NCBI RefSeq assembly: GCF_000214375.1 | Contig: NC_015578.1 | Coordinates: 3,995,868 to 4,059,867, forward strand | Direction: 5' to 3' | DNA from: Treponema primitia ZAS-2 | Lineage (GTDB): Bacteria; Spirochaetota; Spirochaetia; Treponematales; Breznakiellaceae | Length of the DNA: 64,000 nucleotides | Translations under genes and position numbers: made by a program | Part shown: piece after piece, positions 8,024-18,103 of the stretch | How the letters are laid out: the number at the start of each line of letters is the position of its first letter | How positions within the stretch are numbered: the stretch's first letter is position 1 | The notes under the pieces: generated by a model | Database searches by the model: none | What the model was told of the DNA's origin: nothing | What the model saw: only the letters and a program-made list of their open reading frames with translations

Positions 8024-9913
8024 TCATCCAAGCCATTTTTCTTTCCACATCTGAAACATTAATACAACCCAAAGTCTGGTAAAATTTGCTTTTTTATTGG
8101 ATATATAATCATCTCTTAATTGAATTACACTTTCTGTATTAAATATATCTTCATTTTTTAATTTATCGACGCTTAAATACTGCATTATATACTGTTTTAA
8201 TTCATCCCGAAGCCATATATCTATAGGAATACCAAATCCTTTTTTAGGTCTATCCATCATATCTTGTGGGATATATTTATGTGTTATCTGCTTTAAAAGA
8301 TATTTTTTGGTACCATTTTTTATTTTCAATGCAGGATCAAGCCGTGCAACATACTCAATAATTCTATGATCCAGTAACGGCTCCCGTCCCTCCAGGCTAA
8401 CCGCCATTGTCGCCCTATCTACTTTCATTAATATGTCATCAACCATATATGTCTTATAATCGACCGAAAGTAAATTATCCAACCATATACCACGTAAACG
8501 CTCGTCAAAATCAGTAGGAGGTATTTTATAATCAAAACTTACCAATTCTTTTAATTCATTCCCGGTAAATCTTGATGCATCTATAGACAATATTTCATTT
8601 TCATCACATCCCAACATATAAGACCAACGAAGAAGCCGTTCCTTTGCATTATACATACCAACTGAATCCGCAAAAAAGTGAGTTGTCGGGTTCCTTAATA
8701 TCCATCGGTAAAATCTATTAGCCAATGGCGGTGTGGATTTTAAAGCTCGGTATTTTTTGTAAACTGTGTTATATTTATAATACCCCCCAAACGTTTCATC
8801 CCCTGCATCAGCGCTTAAAGCTACGGTTACCTGTTTGCGGGCTAGTCGGCTTACCAGCAAGGTTGGTATCGCAGAGGAATCAGCGGCAGGTTCGTCCCAC
8901 ATTTCTGGTATTAATGGCAATATGTCGATGGCATCCTGGGAAGTACAATAATATTCCGTATGATCTGTTCCTAAATATTCAGCTATTTTTTTTGCCTCTT
9001 GCGCTTCGTTATATTTTTCTTCACGAAAACCAATAGTAAATGTTTTTATTTTTTCAGTTCGGTTTGCCTGTAAAATTGCGGTGACAATAGTAGAATCATA
9101 GCCGCCGCTTAAAAACACACCAACAGGAACATCAGAAACCATACGGTATTCAAATGCTGATTTTAATATCTTTTCAGTTTCATCAATGGCTTCTTGTTCA
9201 GATATTTGCAATTTTGGCTGGCGATAACAGTCCATCACATCCCAATATTTTGTATCGGTTATATTTTTATTCCTTAAATTTATTGAAAGAGAGTGCCCTG
9301 CTTTTAATTTATGGCAATCATTAAATATTGTATAGGGCTGAGGAATATAGCCATATTTAAAATATAATGCAAGTCCATCATTGTCTAATTCTTTAACAAA
9401 ATGCGGATGCTGATGAAAGCTTTTTAATTCGCTTGCAAACAAAAATAATCCATTTTTAAAATAATAATATAATGGCTTGACTCCGGCGCGGTCCCGGAAT
9501 AAGCGTACTGTCTGATTTTCTTTATCATATAGAGCAAAAGCAAACATACCATTAAATCGGCTAATCATATCCGTGCCCCAACAATGGTATGCTTTTAATA
9601 TAACCTCAGTATCCGTATTTGAATCAAAAGAATAGTCCTTTTTTTCAAGTTCGGCTCTTATTTCCTTAAAATTATATATCTCTCCATTAAAAATAATGGT
9701 TAGATTTCGAAAATGCATCGGCTGATGTCCCTGCATGGATAAATCCAAAATAGACAGGCGGCGATGCCCAAGCCCTATATAAACTGATTCGGTTTTATCC
9801 AGATAATAACCGCTGTCATCAGGCCCACGGTGGTGCAAAATATCCGTCATTGATCGCAGGATAAATTCCTCTGTCCTGCAGTTAAAATCAAGAAAACCTG
9901 TTATTCCGCACAT
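8024..9913 (-). CDS. asnB: asparagine synthase (glutamine-hydrolysing)-like amidotransferase
   Basis: 629 residues. The protein begins Met-Cys-Gly-Ile, so removal of Met exposes the class II glutaminase nucleophile; HHRGPDDSGYY and HRRLSILDLS follow. The synthetase half has the PP-loop GVFLSGGYDSTIV near 255-267 and the VSLEGREPLLDHR block near 515. AsnB-type enzymes transfer ammonia from glutamine to an adenylated carboxylate. In O-antigen clusters (for example wbpS, wbtH) relatives amidate the C6 carboxyl of hexosaminuronic acids. With the TviB/TviC pair two to five genes away, a role in making a HexNAc-uronamide is more likely than housekeeping asparagine synthesis, but this is inference. 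The start is fixed by Cys2. Confidence 0.85.
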   Translation of the reverse strand: MCGITGFLDFNCRTEEFILRSMTDILHHRGPDDSGYYLDKTESVYIGLGHRRLSILDLSMQGHQPMHFRNLTIIFNGEIYNFKEIRAELEKKDYSFDSNTDTEVILKAYHCWGTDMISRFNGMFAFALYDKENQTVRLFRDRAGVKPLYYYFKNGLFLFASELKSFHQHPHFVKELDNDGLALYFKYGYIPQPYTIFNDCHKLKAGHSLSINLRNKNITDTKYWDVMDCYRQPKLQISEQEAIDETEKILKSAFEYRMVSDVPVGVFLSGGYDSTIVTAILQANRTEKIKTFTIGFREEKYNEAQEAKKIAEYLGTDHTEYYCTSQDAIDILPLIPEMWDEPAADSSAIPTLLVSRLARKQVTVALSADAGDETFGGYYKYNTVYKKYRALKSTPPLANRFYRWILRNPTTHFFADSVGMYNAKERLLRWSYMLGCDENEILSIDASRFTGNELKELVSFDYKIPPTDFDERLRGIWLDNLLSVDYKTYMVDDILMKVDRATMAVSLEGREPLLDHRIIEYVARLDPALKIKNGTKKYLLKQITHKYIPQDMMDRPKKGFGIPIDIWLRDELKQYIMQYLSVDKLKNEDIFNTESVIQLRDDYISNKKANFTRLWVVLMFQMWKEKWLG

Positions 9914-9938
9914 ATAACCTCATCAAATAATTTTCTCA

Positions 9939-11030
9939 TTAAAAATTATTCCATACATCAATATATTGTTCAGCTATTTTTATATAATTATGATTTTCTT
10001 CAACAAACGCTCTGCCTTCATAACCAATTTTTTCAATATTGTTTTTATTATCCAATATCCATTCAACTTTTCTTACAATGTCATCAACATCTGGTAAAAT
10101 ATTAATTATCGGTGACTTATCTACTCCTAATAGAGCTAATGATTCCGGTTCAGCACCTCCCATTACTATTTTCCCCATAGCCAACGCATAGATAGCATTC
10201 ATCCCACATGAATATCCATATGTTTGATCTACAACAACATTAGTACGCCTCATAACATCAAGATAAATATTTAAAGGCATCTTTCCATCAATGATAAGTT
10301 CAAGATCGTGTGGATATTTTTCTTGCAATATTTTAAAAGCCTTTTCTATAAATCTTGTTCCCTTAGAACCATATCTATTTAAACCATGAAATATAACTAT
10401 TTTATCGCGAACAATATTAGGAGAATATGATATACTGTCAGTATTTATTGGCAGAGGAATAAATTTGCGACAATTATTATGAATTTTATATGAGATCGCG
10501 TATTCATAGCTAATTGGAATAATTCCTTTACAATTATCCGCGATAAATTGATTAAAAGCAATAAAATCAGGTTTTTCACAAACAGATTTATTCTTTTTTA
10601 TATCATATTTAAGGCTATCTTCAAAAGGTCCATATCTTAATTGTTTCCGTCCATATTTCCAATAATAAGCATCATCTCCAGCTGCACTTAAAAAGGTTTT
10701 TTTATTGTTTCTTAATAATGACTTTATTATATAATAAGAAGGGAAAAATTTTAGGCGTAAAATCCATGGATTTATTAATTGTACTATATCATACTTTTTT
10801 ATATTTGATAAAACATGATACCACTTATAACGGTATTTTAATTTTTCTATAATATTATTATTATTCTGCTTTATCAGAATATCAACATCAATATTTTTCC
10901 ACCCATCTCCAGAAGCTATTACTCTGGAATTATGTCCAAGTGCCCTTAGCCCTTCATTTAGGTTTTTATTAAATCCGCTAAATTCCCCTAATAAAACAAT
11001 ATCCATAGATCCAATCTTTCCTTTTTTCAT
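9939..11030 (-). CDS. putative glycosyltransferase
   Basis: 363 residues. No strong catalytic signature, but the layout is GT-B-like: an N-terminal VLLGEFSGFNKNLNEGLRAL strand-helix unit, a mid-protein IVIFHGLNRYGSKGTRFI segment, and a C-terminal VVVDQTYGYSCGMNAIYALAMG block like the donor-binding region of GT4-type enzymes, with AEPESLALLGVD after it. Lies between the amidotransferase and the flippase genes, so an assembly role is likely. I am confident of the gene, less so of the family. Confidence 0.65.
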   Translation of the reverse strand: MKKGKIGSMDIVLLGEFSGFNKNLNEGLRALGHNSRVIASGDGWKNIDVDILIKQNNNNIIEKLKYRYKWYHVLSNIKKYDIVQLINPWILRLKFFPSYYIIKSLLRNNKKTFLSAAGDDAYYWKYGRKQLRYGPFEDSLKYDIKKNKSVCEKPDFIAFNQFIADNCKGIIPISYEYAISYKIHNNCRKFIPLPINTDSISYSPNIVRDKIVIFHGLNRYGSKGTRFIEKAFKILQEKYPHDLELIIDGKMPLNIYLDVMRRTNVVVDQTYGYSCGMNAIYALAMGKIVMGGAEPESLALLGVDKSPIINILPDVDDIVRKVEWILDNKNNIEKIGYEGRAFVEENHNYIKIAEQYIDVWNNF

Positions 11031-11099
11031 ACACCTTTTAACATAACTAGCTTCAATAAATTAAGTTTATATATTCATAAGGAGCTATGACATTATACT

Positions 11100-12410
11100 T
11101 TATAGATCAGCTTCTAATTTAAAGCCGTTGTTAATTAATAAATAAACCATTAAAGAAAAATATATAAAATAATTAATCGCATATCCCAACATAATTCCTT
11201 GCATGGCTATCAAATTACTCAATAAAATTGATAGAATGATTTCTAATGAAGAAAAAATAATTTCAGTACTTATCAAAAGTTTTGCCATGGCTTTAGCGTG
11301 CATAAGATAGGCAATTAGCCAGCTTGCCACTTTAAAAAAATCTCCAATGAGCCTCCAAAAAAGTAAATTAGACATTTCATAAAATTCAGAAGAAAACAAA
11401 ATGTCAATTATTAGAAATCTATTAAAATAAACACTACTTAAGCCTACCACTAAACATGGAATAATAACTTTACAAGCCGTTTTTATTTCGCGTTTTATAC
11501 TAACCGCGCTAGATAGTTCGGATAATTTAGGTAAATAATAAACACTAAAAGATGATGTAATTATCATTAAATATGCATGGGACAGTCTATTTATACCTTC
11601 CCACCACCCAGCTGCCTGCATTGAAAAATTATCAATTATATACCTCCTGAGTATAAGCTGTGAAACCGGTGTACAAAAGGCTGAAACTAAAGTCATCAGA
11701 GAAAAACGAAAAAAATGCGCAGCCTTTGACTTATCAAACCTGTTCCAAATATAATTTTTTGATAGATAAGGAACATTCGCTTTTTTAATTAAAAAAAGAA
11801 GAATAATAAATACAAAGCTTTGACTAGTCACTGTATTTATCAAAGCGCCATTCACACCAAACGGAATAACTAAGCATAATGAAAGACATAATCCAATGAT
11901 ACTTGATATGATTGAAATTTTTACATATAAATTGAATTGTTTATATCCATTGATAATGGCAAGTAATAAAGTATTACCAACATAAAAACTTAATGCTAAT
12001 CCGAATATAATAAATATAAAACTATATTTTGTATCAAGTAATATTTTAAAAGCAAGAAATCGAGATGTCAGTATTAAAAGTAATCCACAGATAAAGCTTA
12101 AACTGAGAGTTATTTTAACTGCAGTACCAATATACGCCCTAACAGCATCTGTATCATCTTTGTATTGAGCTATATATTTTATGACTCCAGTTATAATTCC
12201 TCCAGTTGCAATAGCCATTATTATGGAACTAAAATTGTTAAGTTGGCCAACAAGGGCTACTCCAGTAGGGCCAATAATTACAGCCACTACCTTAACGCCA
12301 ATAAACCCAGATGCCATCTTAACTAATGTTGAAATTGAAGTAAATGAAAAAACCTTTATGATATCTAATTTAAAAATCTTTTTTATTTTTCGTGAAATTC
12401 TATTTACCAT
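11100..12410 (-). CDS. wzx: O-antigen flippase (Wzx-like)
   Basis: 436 residues with about twelve hydrophobic segments. The N-terminal block [20 protein letters not shown], followed by [14 protein letters not shown], closely resembles the WzxE group of O-antigen and enterobacterial-common-antigen translocases. Such proteins flip undecaprenyl-PP-linked repeat units across the inner membrane before Wzy polymerisation. The start overlaps the stop of the aminotransferase gene by seven bases. In several clusters a WzxE-type flippase travels with FdtA/FdtB-type genes, as here, which supports a repeat unit containing a 3-amino-3,6-dideoxyhexose. Confidence 0.85.
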   Translation of the reverse strand: MVNRISRKIKKIFKLDIIKVFSFTSISTLVKMASGFIGVKVVAVIIGPTGVALVGQLNNFSSIIMAIATGGIITGVIKYIAQYKDDTDAVRAYIGTAVKITLSLSFICGLLLILTSRFLAFKILLDTKYSFIFIIFGLALSFYVGNTLLLAIINGYKQFNLYVKISIISSIIGLCLSLCLVIPFGVNGALINTVTSQSFVFIILLFLIKKANVPYLSKNYIWNRFDKSKAAHFFRFSLMTLVSAFCTPVSQLILRRYIIDNFSMQAAGWWEGINRLSHAYLMIITSSFSVYYLPKLSELSSAVSIKREIKTACKVIIPCLVVGLSSVYFNRFLIIDILFSSEFYEMSNLLFWRLIGDFFKVASWLIAYLMHAKAMAKLLISTEIIFSSLEIILSILLSNLIAMQGIMLGYAINYFIYFSLMVYLLINNGFKLEADL

Positions 12411-13504
12411 TGATTAACCGTATCAATTACATATTGAATCTGATTATCTGTAAGCATTGGACTCATAGGCAAACTCAATTCTTCATCATGGATTTGTTCA
12501 GTAATGGGGAATGATTTATCATTCCATTCTATATAGCATTGTTGTTTATGGGGCGGTATAGGATAATGGATTAAGGTTTGTATGCCATTTTTTGCAAGAT
12601 ATTCCTGCAGTTCATCTCTCCCCTTTGTACGAATCGGAAATATATGAAATACATTATTGCTGTAGTCCATAACATTTGGAAGTATGATCTTTGAATTGTT
12701 AATGCCATTAATATACTTCTTAGCAACTGTTTTTCGTAAATTGTTATCTTCATCTAGGTATTGTAATTTAATAGCAAGTATAGCCGCCTGAATTTCATCA
12801 AGGCGGCTATTGCGCCCCAAATATTGAAAGACATATTTCTTTGACGAACCATAATTAGCTAATGAATGTACCACATTAGCTAATTTCTTATCGCTAGTGG
12901 TTACTGCGCCAGCATCCCCCAAAGCGCCGAGGTTCTTTCCGGGATAAAAGCTGTGCCCTGCAGCATCTCCAAGAGAGCCCGTTTTCCGCCCATTAAATAA
13001 GCATCCATGGGCTTGGGCATTATCCTCTATCAGCTTTAGATTATAGTTTTTACAAATCTGCCCTACCTTTTCGGTATACGCACAACGTCCATACAAATGG
13101 ACAATCATAATTGCCTTTGTTTTTTTGGTTATCGCAGCTTCAATTCTTGAATCATCAATTTGATAGGTGTTTATATCCGGTTCAATTAAAACAGGAACAA
13201 GTCGGTTCTCAGTGATCGCCAATATAGACGCGATATAGGTATTTGCAGGGACAATTACTTCATCACCGGGAGAAATAACACCCAGTTCGATGTATGCTCG
13301 TAATATCCAGATGAGAGCGTCAAGGCCATTGGCAACACCAATAGTATATTGTGTTCCGATATATCGGGAATAATTTGCCTCAAATGCAGTATTTTCACTA
13401 CCTTGTAAATACCAACCAGAATCTATAACACGGTTTACCACATTGTGGATTTCTTCACTGTATTTACCGGTTATATCTTTTAACGATAGAAAAGGAATAT
13501 CCAT
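12404..13504 (-). CDS. fdtB: DegT/DnrJ/EryC1/StrS sugar aminotransferase (FdtB/QdtB-like)
   Basis: 366 residues, PLP-dependent fold type I. Seen: [12 protein letters not shown] near 59-70, [12 protein letters not shown] near 86-97, IEDNAQAHG near 159-167, and the Schiff-base lysine in [14 protein letters not shown] (Lys190). The sequence is closest in feel to FdtB/QdtB, which aminate dTDP-3-keto-6-deoxyhexose at C3 using glutamate. The two FdtA-type ketoisomerase genes near 20 kb provide the preceding step, so a dTDP-Fuc3N or dTDP-Qui3N route is likely. An N-acetyltransferase of the FdtC/QdtC kind and RmlA/RmlB are not in the window. Gene symbol is by analogy. Confidence 0.82.
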   Translation of the reverse strand: MDIPFLSLKDITGKYSEEIHNVVNRVIDSGWYLQGSENTAFEANYSRYIGTQYTIGVANGLDALIWILRAYIELGVISPGDEVIVPANTYIASILAITENRLVPVLIEPDINTYQIDDSRIEAAITKKTKAIMIVHLYGRCAYTEKVGQICKNYNLKLIEDNAQAHGCLFNGRKTGSLGDAAGHSFYPGKNLGALGDAGAVTTSDKKLANVVHSLANYGSSKKYVFQYLGRNSRLDEIQAAILAIKLQYLDEDNNLRKTVAKKYINGINNSKIILPNVMDYSNNVFHIFPIRTKGRDELQEYLAKNGIQTLIHYPIPPHKQQCYIEWNDKSFPITEQIHDEELSLPMSPMLTDNQIQYVIDTVNQW

Positions 13505-13560
13505 TTTGTCCTCGAAATATACAATTAACTGGGAGATAATTTTTCTATATTAGAACTAGA

Positions 13561-14181
13561 TTATCTATTTAATAGTGTACTAATGTCATAAATATTATCT
13601 ATAATTAAATCAGGCGTATATTCAAAAAGTGCTTCTCTTGATAAAAAACCATAACTTACTGCTATAGTTTTTAAGCCAAGTTCTTTTCCATTTAAAACAT
13701 CATGACCAGTATCACCTATAAGATAATCATCTGAATGAATTGAACAATGGTCTTTTACTATTTCTACTTTTGTCATTTTTTGTTCTGTAATAAAAACATT
13801 TTCAAAATATTCTGATAATCCAAATTTTTCCAATTGATTATATACCATGAAAGAGCTTTGGCGGGCCGTGACTAAATTAAGATTATAATCCGTCTTTATT
13901 TTCTCAAGAGTTTCTTCAACACCATCATAAAGTACATCTTTTTCAAGATATTCAGAGGTCTCTATTAAATTCATCCATTTATTTTGAAAATAAAAAAACT
14001 CAGTTTCAGAATAATTAAATTTTTCTATAAGGATTTTCTTATGATTTATTTTACTTCGTTTTAAATCCCAATACCCTGTAATTGTTAATTGCGATTGTGG
14101 AACAAGATATTGAAAAAGATCATAAAGCCTTTTTTGAGCATTAATTAAAGTTCCGTCTAAATCAAAAAATATCTTGCTCAT
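13561..14181 (-). CDS. HAD-superfamily phosphatase
   Basis: 206 residues, subfamily IA. Motif I is FFDLDGTLI (5-13) with the nucleophile and acid/base aspartates; motif II is LVTARQS near 115-121; the motif IV acidic pair lies in IGDTGHDVLNGKELG near 157-171. The family dephosphorylates small phosphorylated metabolites, with a helical cap domain (residues 15-90) choosing substrate. It lies between the aminotransferase and the split transketolase, in the same direction; a sugar-phosphate product of the transketolase is an attractive but unproven substrate. Phosphoglycolate-type activity is an alternative. Confidence 0.8.
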   Translation of the reverse strand: MSKIFFDLDGTLINAQKRLYDLFQYLVPQSQLTITGYWDLKRSKINHKKILIEKFNYSETEFFYFQNKWMNLIETSEYLEKDVLYDGVEETLEKIKTDYNLNLVTARQSSFMVYNQLEKFGLSEYFENVFITEQKMTKVEIVKDHCSIHSDDYLIGDTGHDVLNGKELGLKTIAVSYGFLSREALFEYTPDLIIDNIYDISTLLNR

Positions 14182-14236
14182 ATATTCTCGAGTTTAATCT
14201 TGAAATGCAGCAAAGCAATCAATGTAAATGCATCTA

Positions 14237-15178
14237 CTAGGGGTGGAGGCAATCCCTTTTGTCATTATAAATTATTTTGCATTTTTCATAAATATGTAGT
14301 GGAGACAATCCATACATTCTCTTTAAATCCTGATGCCATCCATAATCATTACAAAAAGTATCATTAAATCCCATAATATCAAATATGACAGTAACACCTG
14401 CCTTACATAAAACTTCACTAACGGCACACCCCAATCCTCCTATAACATTATGCTCTTCGACGGTAATAACCTTTTTCGTTTTCAGAGCAGATTTAATAAT
14501 TGATTCTTTATCAATAGGTTTTATTGTTGACATATTAATAATTTCCGCAGTTATGTCATCTTTCTTCAACATTTCCGCAGCTTCAATTACATCTGCAATA
14601 ATAGAACCTGTGGAGATTATTGTTATATCTTCCCCCTCAGACATCAATGTGCTTTTACCTATTTCAAATGGCGAGATACTTTCATATATTTCTCGCTCAA
14701 AAGCTTTCCCTAAACGAATATAAACAGGACCGTTATAATCTACACTTTTTTCCAAAACAACTGAAACTTCTTTTGGACTTCCGGGAGAAACTAATATCAA
14801 ATTAGGTAATGCCCGTAAAGCCGCAATATCTTCAGTTGAATGATGAGTTGGACCAAGAGTATTTGCAATAACACCAGCAGCCAATCCAATTATTTTTACA
14901 TTGCGTTTCTGAAGACATATATCATCACGGATAAATTCCAATGCACGGTAGGCCAAGAAACTATTAAGCGCATATACAAGGGGGATATATCCTTCCTTCG
15001 CAAATCCTGCAGATATTGCAATCATATTAGATTCAGCAATGCCAAAATCAAAAAATCTATCCGGGTATTTATTTTTTATTTTTTTATATTCAGATAAATC
15101 ACTATCAGATACTAAAAATACAATTTTAGAATTTGCGCCTAAGAGATCATAAATATATTTTTCAAATACTTTTCTCAT
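14237..15178 (-). CDS. transketolase, C-terminal half subunit
   Basis: 313 residues. It carries the pyrimidine-binding domain: FDFGIAESNMIAISAGFAKEG (near 41-61) contains the catalytic glutamate, and GPTHHSTEDIAALRALPNL (near 108-126) follows. The C-terminal regulatory-like domain has VITVEEHNVIGGLGCAVSE. Together with the upstream N-terminal half it makes a complete thiamine-diphosphate transketolase split over two genes, as in archaea and some bacteria. Start overlaps the N-half stop by four bases. Location in a glycan cluster suggests a special two-carbon ketol transfer instead of pentose-phosphate housekeeping. Confidence 0.87.
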   Translation of the reverse strand: MRKVFEKYIYDLLGANSKIVFLVSDSDLSEYKKIKNKYPDRFFDFGIAESNMIAISAGFAKEGYIPLVYALNSFLAYRALEFIRDDICLQKRNVKIIGLAAGVIANTLGPTHHSTEDIAALRALPNLILVSPGSPKEVSVVLEKSVDYNGPVYIRLGKAFEREIYESISPFEIGKSTLMSEGEDITIISTGSIIADVIEAAEMLKKDDITAEIINMSTIKPIDKESIIKSALKTKKVITVEEHNVIGGLGCAVSEVLCKAGVTVIFDIMGFNDTFCNDYGWHQDLKRMYGLSPLHIYEKCKIIYNDKRDCLHP

Positions 15179-16011
15179 AATTCCTCAAAATCTTTTTTAG
15201 TTATCCCCAATTGTTCAATAATGATATTCAATTCTTCTTCAATTGGTACTCTTCCATGCCAATTCTCTTTATCTTCGCATAATGGGATCCCCTTCCCCTT
15301 GATTGTATGCAAAATAATTGCGCGTGGTTTTATCGGCAAATTGAATTTATCAACTTTCAAAACACTTATTAAATCATTATAATTATGCCCATTTGCTGAA
15401 ACAACATCAAAGCCAAATGCTTCCAGTTTTTTATCCAATGGATCAATATTCATTACTTCAGAGATTCTTCCATTAACTTGTCTGCCATTATAATCAATAA
15501 TCCATATTAAATTATTTAATTTAAAATTTGTAATCGACATTGCGGCTTCCCAAATACACCCTTCCTGACATTCCCCGTCTCCTGTCAAAACATAGGTTAA
15601 ATGCGATGCTTTCTTTAATTTTGCAGATAAAGCTATCCCAACTCCAAAAGACAATCCATGTCCCAAAGATCCGGTTGCACCTTCAATTCCCGGGATTTTT
15701 GGCGTTGGTTCCGCGCCAAAAATTGTACCGGGTTTACAAAAAGTCATTAATGAATTCCATTGAAAAAATCCTGCCTCGCATAAAACATTATACAATGCCA
15801 ATGCAGCATGACCTTTACTTAATATAAATCGATCTCTTTCTTCCATTTCCGGGTCTTGGTTATTAAATTGTAATATATCTCCAAAATATAATGTGATCAA
15901 AATATCGAGCGCTGAAAGTGAAGATGTAATATGTCCACCTTTACCCAACCAACATAATTTTATAATTTTTCTCCTTAAATTAATTGCAATTTTATCTAAA
16001 TCATTTTTCAT
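15175..16011 (-). CDS. transketolase, N-terminal half subunit
   Basis: 278 residues, thiamine-diphosphate domain. Seen: the GGHITSSLSALDILITLYF start, DRFILSKGHAALALYNVL near 64-80, GATGSLGHGLSFGVGIAL near 111-128, and the ThDP/Mg motif GDGECQEG (near 142-149) that ends with IIDYNGRQ about 25 residues on. It pairs with the downstream C-half, with which it overlaps by four bases. The substrate pair is unknown; the adjacent HAD phosphatase and SDR make a phosphorylated long-chain sugar precursor conceivable. Confidence 0.87.
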   Translation of the reverse strand: MKNDLDKIAINLRRKIIKLCWLGKGGHITSSLSALDILITLYFGDILQFNNQDPEMEERDRFILSKGHAALALYNVLCEAGFFQWNSLMTFCKPGTIFGAEPTPKIPGIEGATGSLGHGLSFGVGIALSAKLKKASHLTYVLTGDGECQEGCIWEAAMSITNFKLNNLIWIIDYNGRQVNGRISEVMNIDPLDKKLEAFGFDVVSANGHNYNDLISVLKVDKFNLPIKPRAIILHTIKGKGIPLCEDKENWHGRVPIEEELNIIIEQLGITKKDFEEL

Positions 16012-16056
16012 AATTTTATTACTTTCTTTTTATAATTAATTATAGCGAAGCCACAA

Positions 16057-16932
16057 CTATTTATAACTCTCATAAGCTTCTTTTAACCCCTCATAATAAT
16101 CTATTTTAATACCATCATAATTTTTTACTAACAGATTATTATTGTAAATCGTATTATGATATATTTTTTCATTTATAATATTTTCAATCATCAAATTTTT
16201 TCCACTTATTTTTATCAAAATATCAATTAATGTTTTTATTGATATATTCTGATCCGAAACAATATTAATTATCTTATCATCAATTTTCTTAAATAATGAT
16301 TGGTAAATTACTCTTGAACAGTCAGATACATTGACAAAAGACTTCAATTCATTACCGCCATTAAAAACAACTGGATTTTTATTTTCCCTAATATTCTTTA
16401 TTACCGTCGGGATAATCCACATCTGAGGATCTTCAGGTCCGTAAAGAACACCCGATCGAAATATTTGATAGTCAATATTATTTTTTTTACAGAATGATTC
16501 TATTATTTTTTCACAAAATAATTTAGATGCCCCATACATAGTATCTGGTTTTGTTTGTGTAGTTTCATCTATTAAATCATCATTTTTACTATTATATACG
16601 CTTATAGAACTAATAAAAATAATTTTAGTCGGCAGACAAGATAAATTTTCCAATAGGTAATTTGTGGTCATTATATTTTCTGCAACATTATCAACACAAT
16701 CTAACGATTCGTTACTCTTTGGGCTAAATGCCCCCATATGTATAAGAACATCAATGTTATGCGGTAATTCATCTCTGCCATACGTATAATTTTTATGTAT
16801 TATACAATTGTAACCTTCAATATTCTTTGAAACTAACAAAAAAATTTTAATGGCATTACTTTTATACTGCTGTATATATTTTAATAAATTTTTCCCCAAA
16901 AATCCACTTGCTCCTGTAATTAGAATATTCAT
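16057..16932 (-). CDS. NAD(P)-dependent sugar epimerase/dehydratase (SDR)
   Basis: 291 residues, extended SDR. Seen: GASGFLGKN (7-15) for NAD(P), IFISSIS near 104-110 with the catalytic serine, and YxxxK as YGASK near 132-136. The remainder (RSGVLYGPEDP, VSDCSRVIYQSL) is typical of sugar-nucleotide-modifying members. Reaction (epimerase, dehydratase or ketoreductase) cannot be fixed from sequence. It is 45 bases downstream of the acyltransferase/ATP-grasp pair in transcription order and just upstream of the split transketolase, so I place it in the same modification module. Confidence 0.8.
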   Translation of the reverse strand: MNILITGASGFLGKNLLKYIQQYKSNAIKIFLLVSKNIEGYNCIIHKNYTYGRDELPHNIDVLIHMGAFSPKSNESLDCVDNVAENIMTTNYLLENLSCLPTKIIFISSISVYNSKNDDLIDETTQTKPDTMYGASKLFCEKIIESFCKKNNIDYQIFRSGVLYGPEDPQMWIIPTVIKNIRENKNPVVFNGGNELKSFVNVSDCSRVIYQSLFKKIDDKIINIVSDQNISIKTLIDILIKISGKNLMIENIINEKIYHNTIYNNNLLVKNYDGIKIDYYEGLKEAYESYK

Positions 16933-17020
16933 AATGTATGATTCTCCCGTTTTATTTTTTGCCCTTCACCATTCATCAACTGTGGTTTTATATCAATGCC
17001 TTAATTACAAAAGTCGTCTT

Positions 17021-18103
17021 TTATAGGTACTTTAATTTTCTATCCCCCGTTAATATAGGAAAATGTTTTTGAATAATTATTATTGGGATTATAGTTAATA
17101 ACACATTTACTACTGATACTATCATTATAATCATCAAATTTACTTCGATACCAATTATGTTTATAATTCTTAATAAATATCCGTTTAATAATTGATGGAA
17201 TGCCAATATTATTACTGTTCCATTTGATAATATTGTTATTATTTTGCTACAATTACAATATAACTGTGATAAGTTTATTGTCGATATTATTCCTACTATT
17301 CCAAATGTATAAAATAATAACCCATCTTTTCCATATTGAAAATTATTAATATCTACTCTCCCATTATAATTTACGCCTAATATTATTAGCATATAACCCA
17401 ATATTGCAATTAGAATTTTGATTAATACCTTCAACTTATTTGCGTTTAAGTTATTTGTTTTTATTAAGTTTTTCATTCGTGAAATATTCCCAATGGCATA
17501 AAATGGAAATGCTAAAATCGCACAATCAATAGATAGTATCAAGCGTTTACTTAGCAATATAAGCATGAATATAATAATAACATCTATCCCCATCCCCATT
17601 ATATAATACTCAATCCTTTCCTTGACAATCATAAAAATTATTTTGTGAATTATTTTTACAAAAAATAGACCCCACAGAAACCATAATGGAGGAATAAGCA
17701 TAATTGAATATGGTGTATTACTGCCTATCCCTAATAACATTCCTATAATAGGTTTGCCTAGTGCTGATATAATTGATTCATCTACATATAATTCCTGATG
17801 ACGTAAAAACACAGCTACAAACCAATATGTATAATATAGACTGTATAACAATATATAGGGAATTATTAATACTTTTATTCCCTGTATTATCGTTTCTTTG
17901 AAATTCCTATTGTTTTTTTCTAAATAGCCAGATATAAAAAAAAATAATGGCATATGAAATGCCAAAATAAAATTATACATAGTTTCTGGAATCACCGTGT
18001 GTCCAAAAACCACCAACCATATTCCAAATGTTTTTGCGAAGTCAATCCATAATATTCGGGGAGGTTGTTGTGAGGGGGCAACAAGTCCCTTAACGATATT
18101 CAA
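17021..18103 (-). CDS. acyltransferase family 3 membrane protein
   Basis: 360 residues, around ten membrane segments. The N-terminus PRILWIDFAKTFGIWLVVFGH with the conserved His, then FHMPLFFFISGYL, is diagnostic of the acyltransferase-3 (OafA/WecH/NodX) family, which O- or N-acylates sugars of surface polysaccharides at the inner membrane. No SGNH extension is present, so the protein is the transmembrane part only. It overlaps the ATP-grasp gene by four bases, which implies coupled translation and possibly a joint modification of the same residue. Confidence 0.85.
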   Translation of the reverse strand: MNIVKGLVAPSQQPPRILWIDFAKTFGIWLVVFGHTVIPETMYNFILAFHMPLFFFISGYLEKNNRNFKETIIQGIKVLIIPYILLYSLYYTYWFVAVFLRHQELYVDESIISALGKPIIGMLLGIGSNTPYSIMLIPPLWFLWGLFFVKIIHKIIFMIVKERIEYYIMGMGIDVIIIFMLILLSKRLILSIDCAILAFPFYAIGNISRMKNLIKTNNLNANKLKVLIKILIAILGYMLIILGVNYNGRVDINNFQYGKDGLLFYTFGIVGIISTINLSQLYCNCSKIITILSNGTVIILAFHQLLNGYLLRIINIIGIEVNLMIIMIVSVVNVLLTIIPIIIIQKHFPILTGDRKLKYL

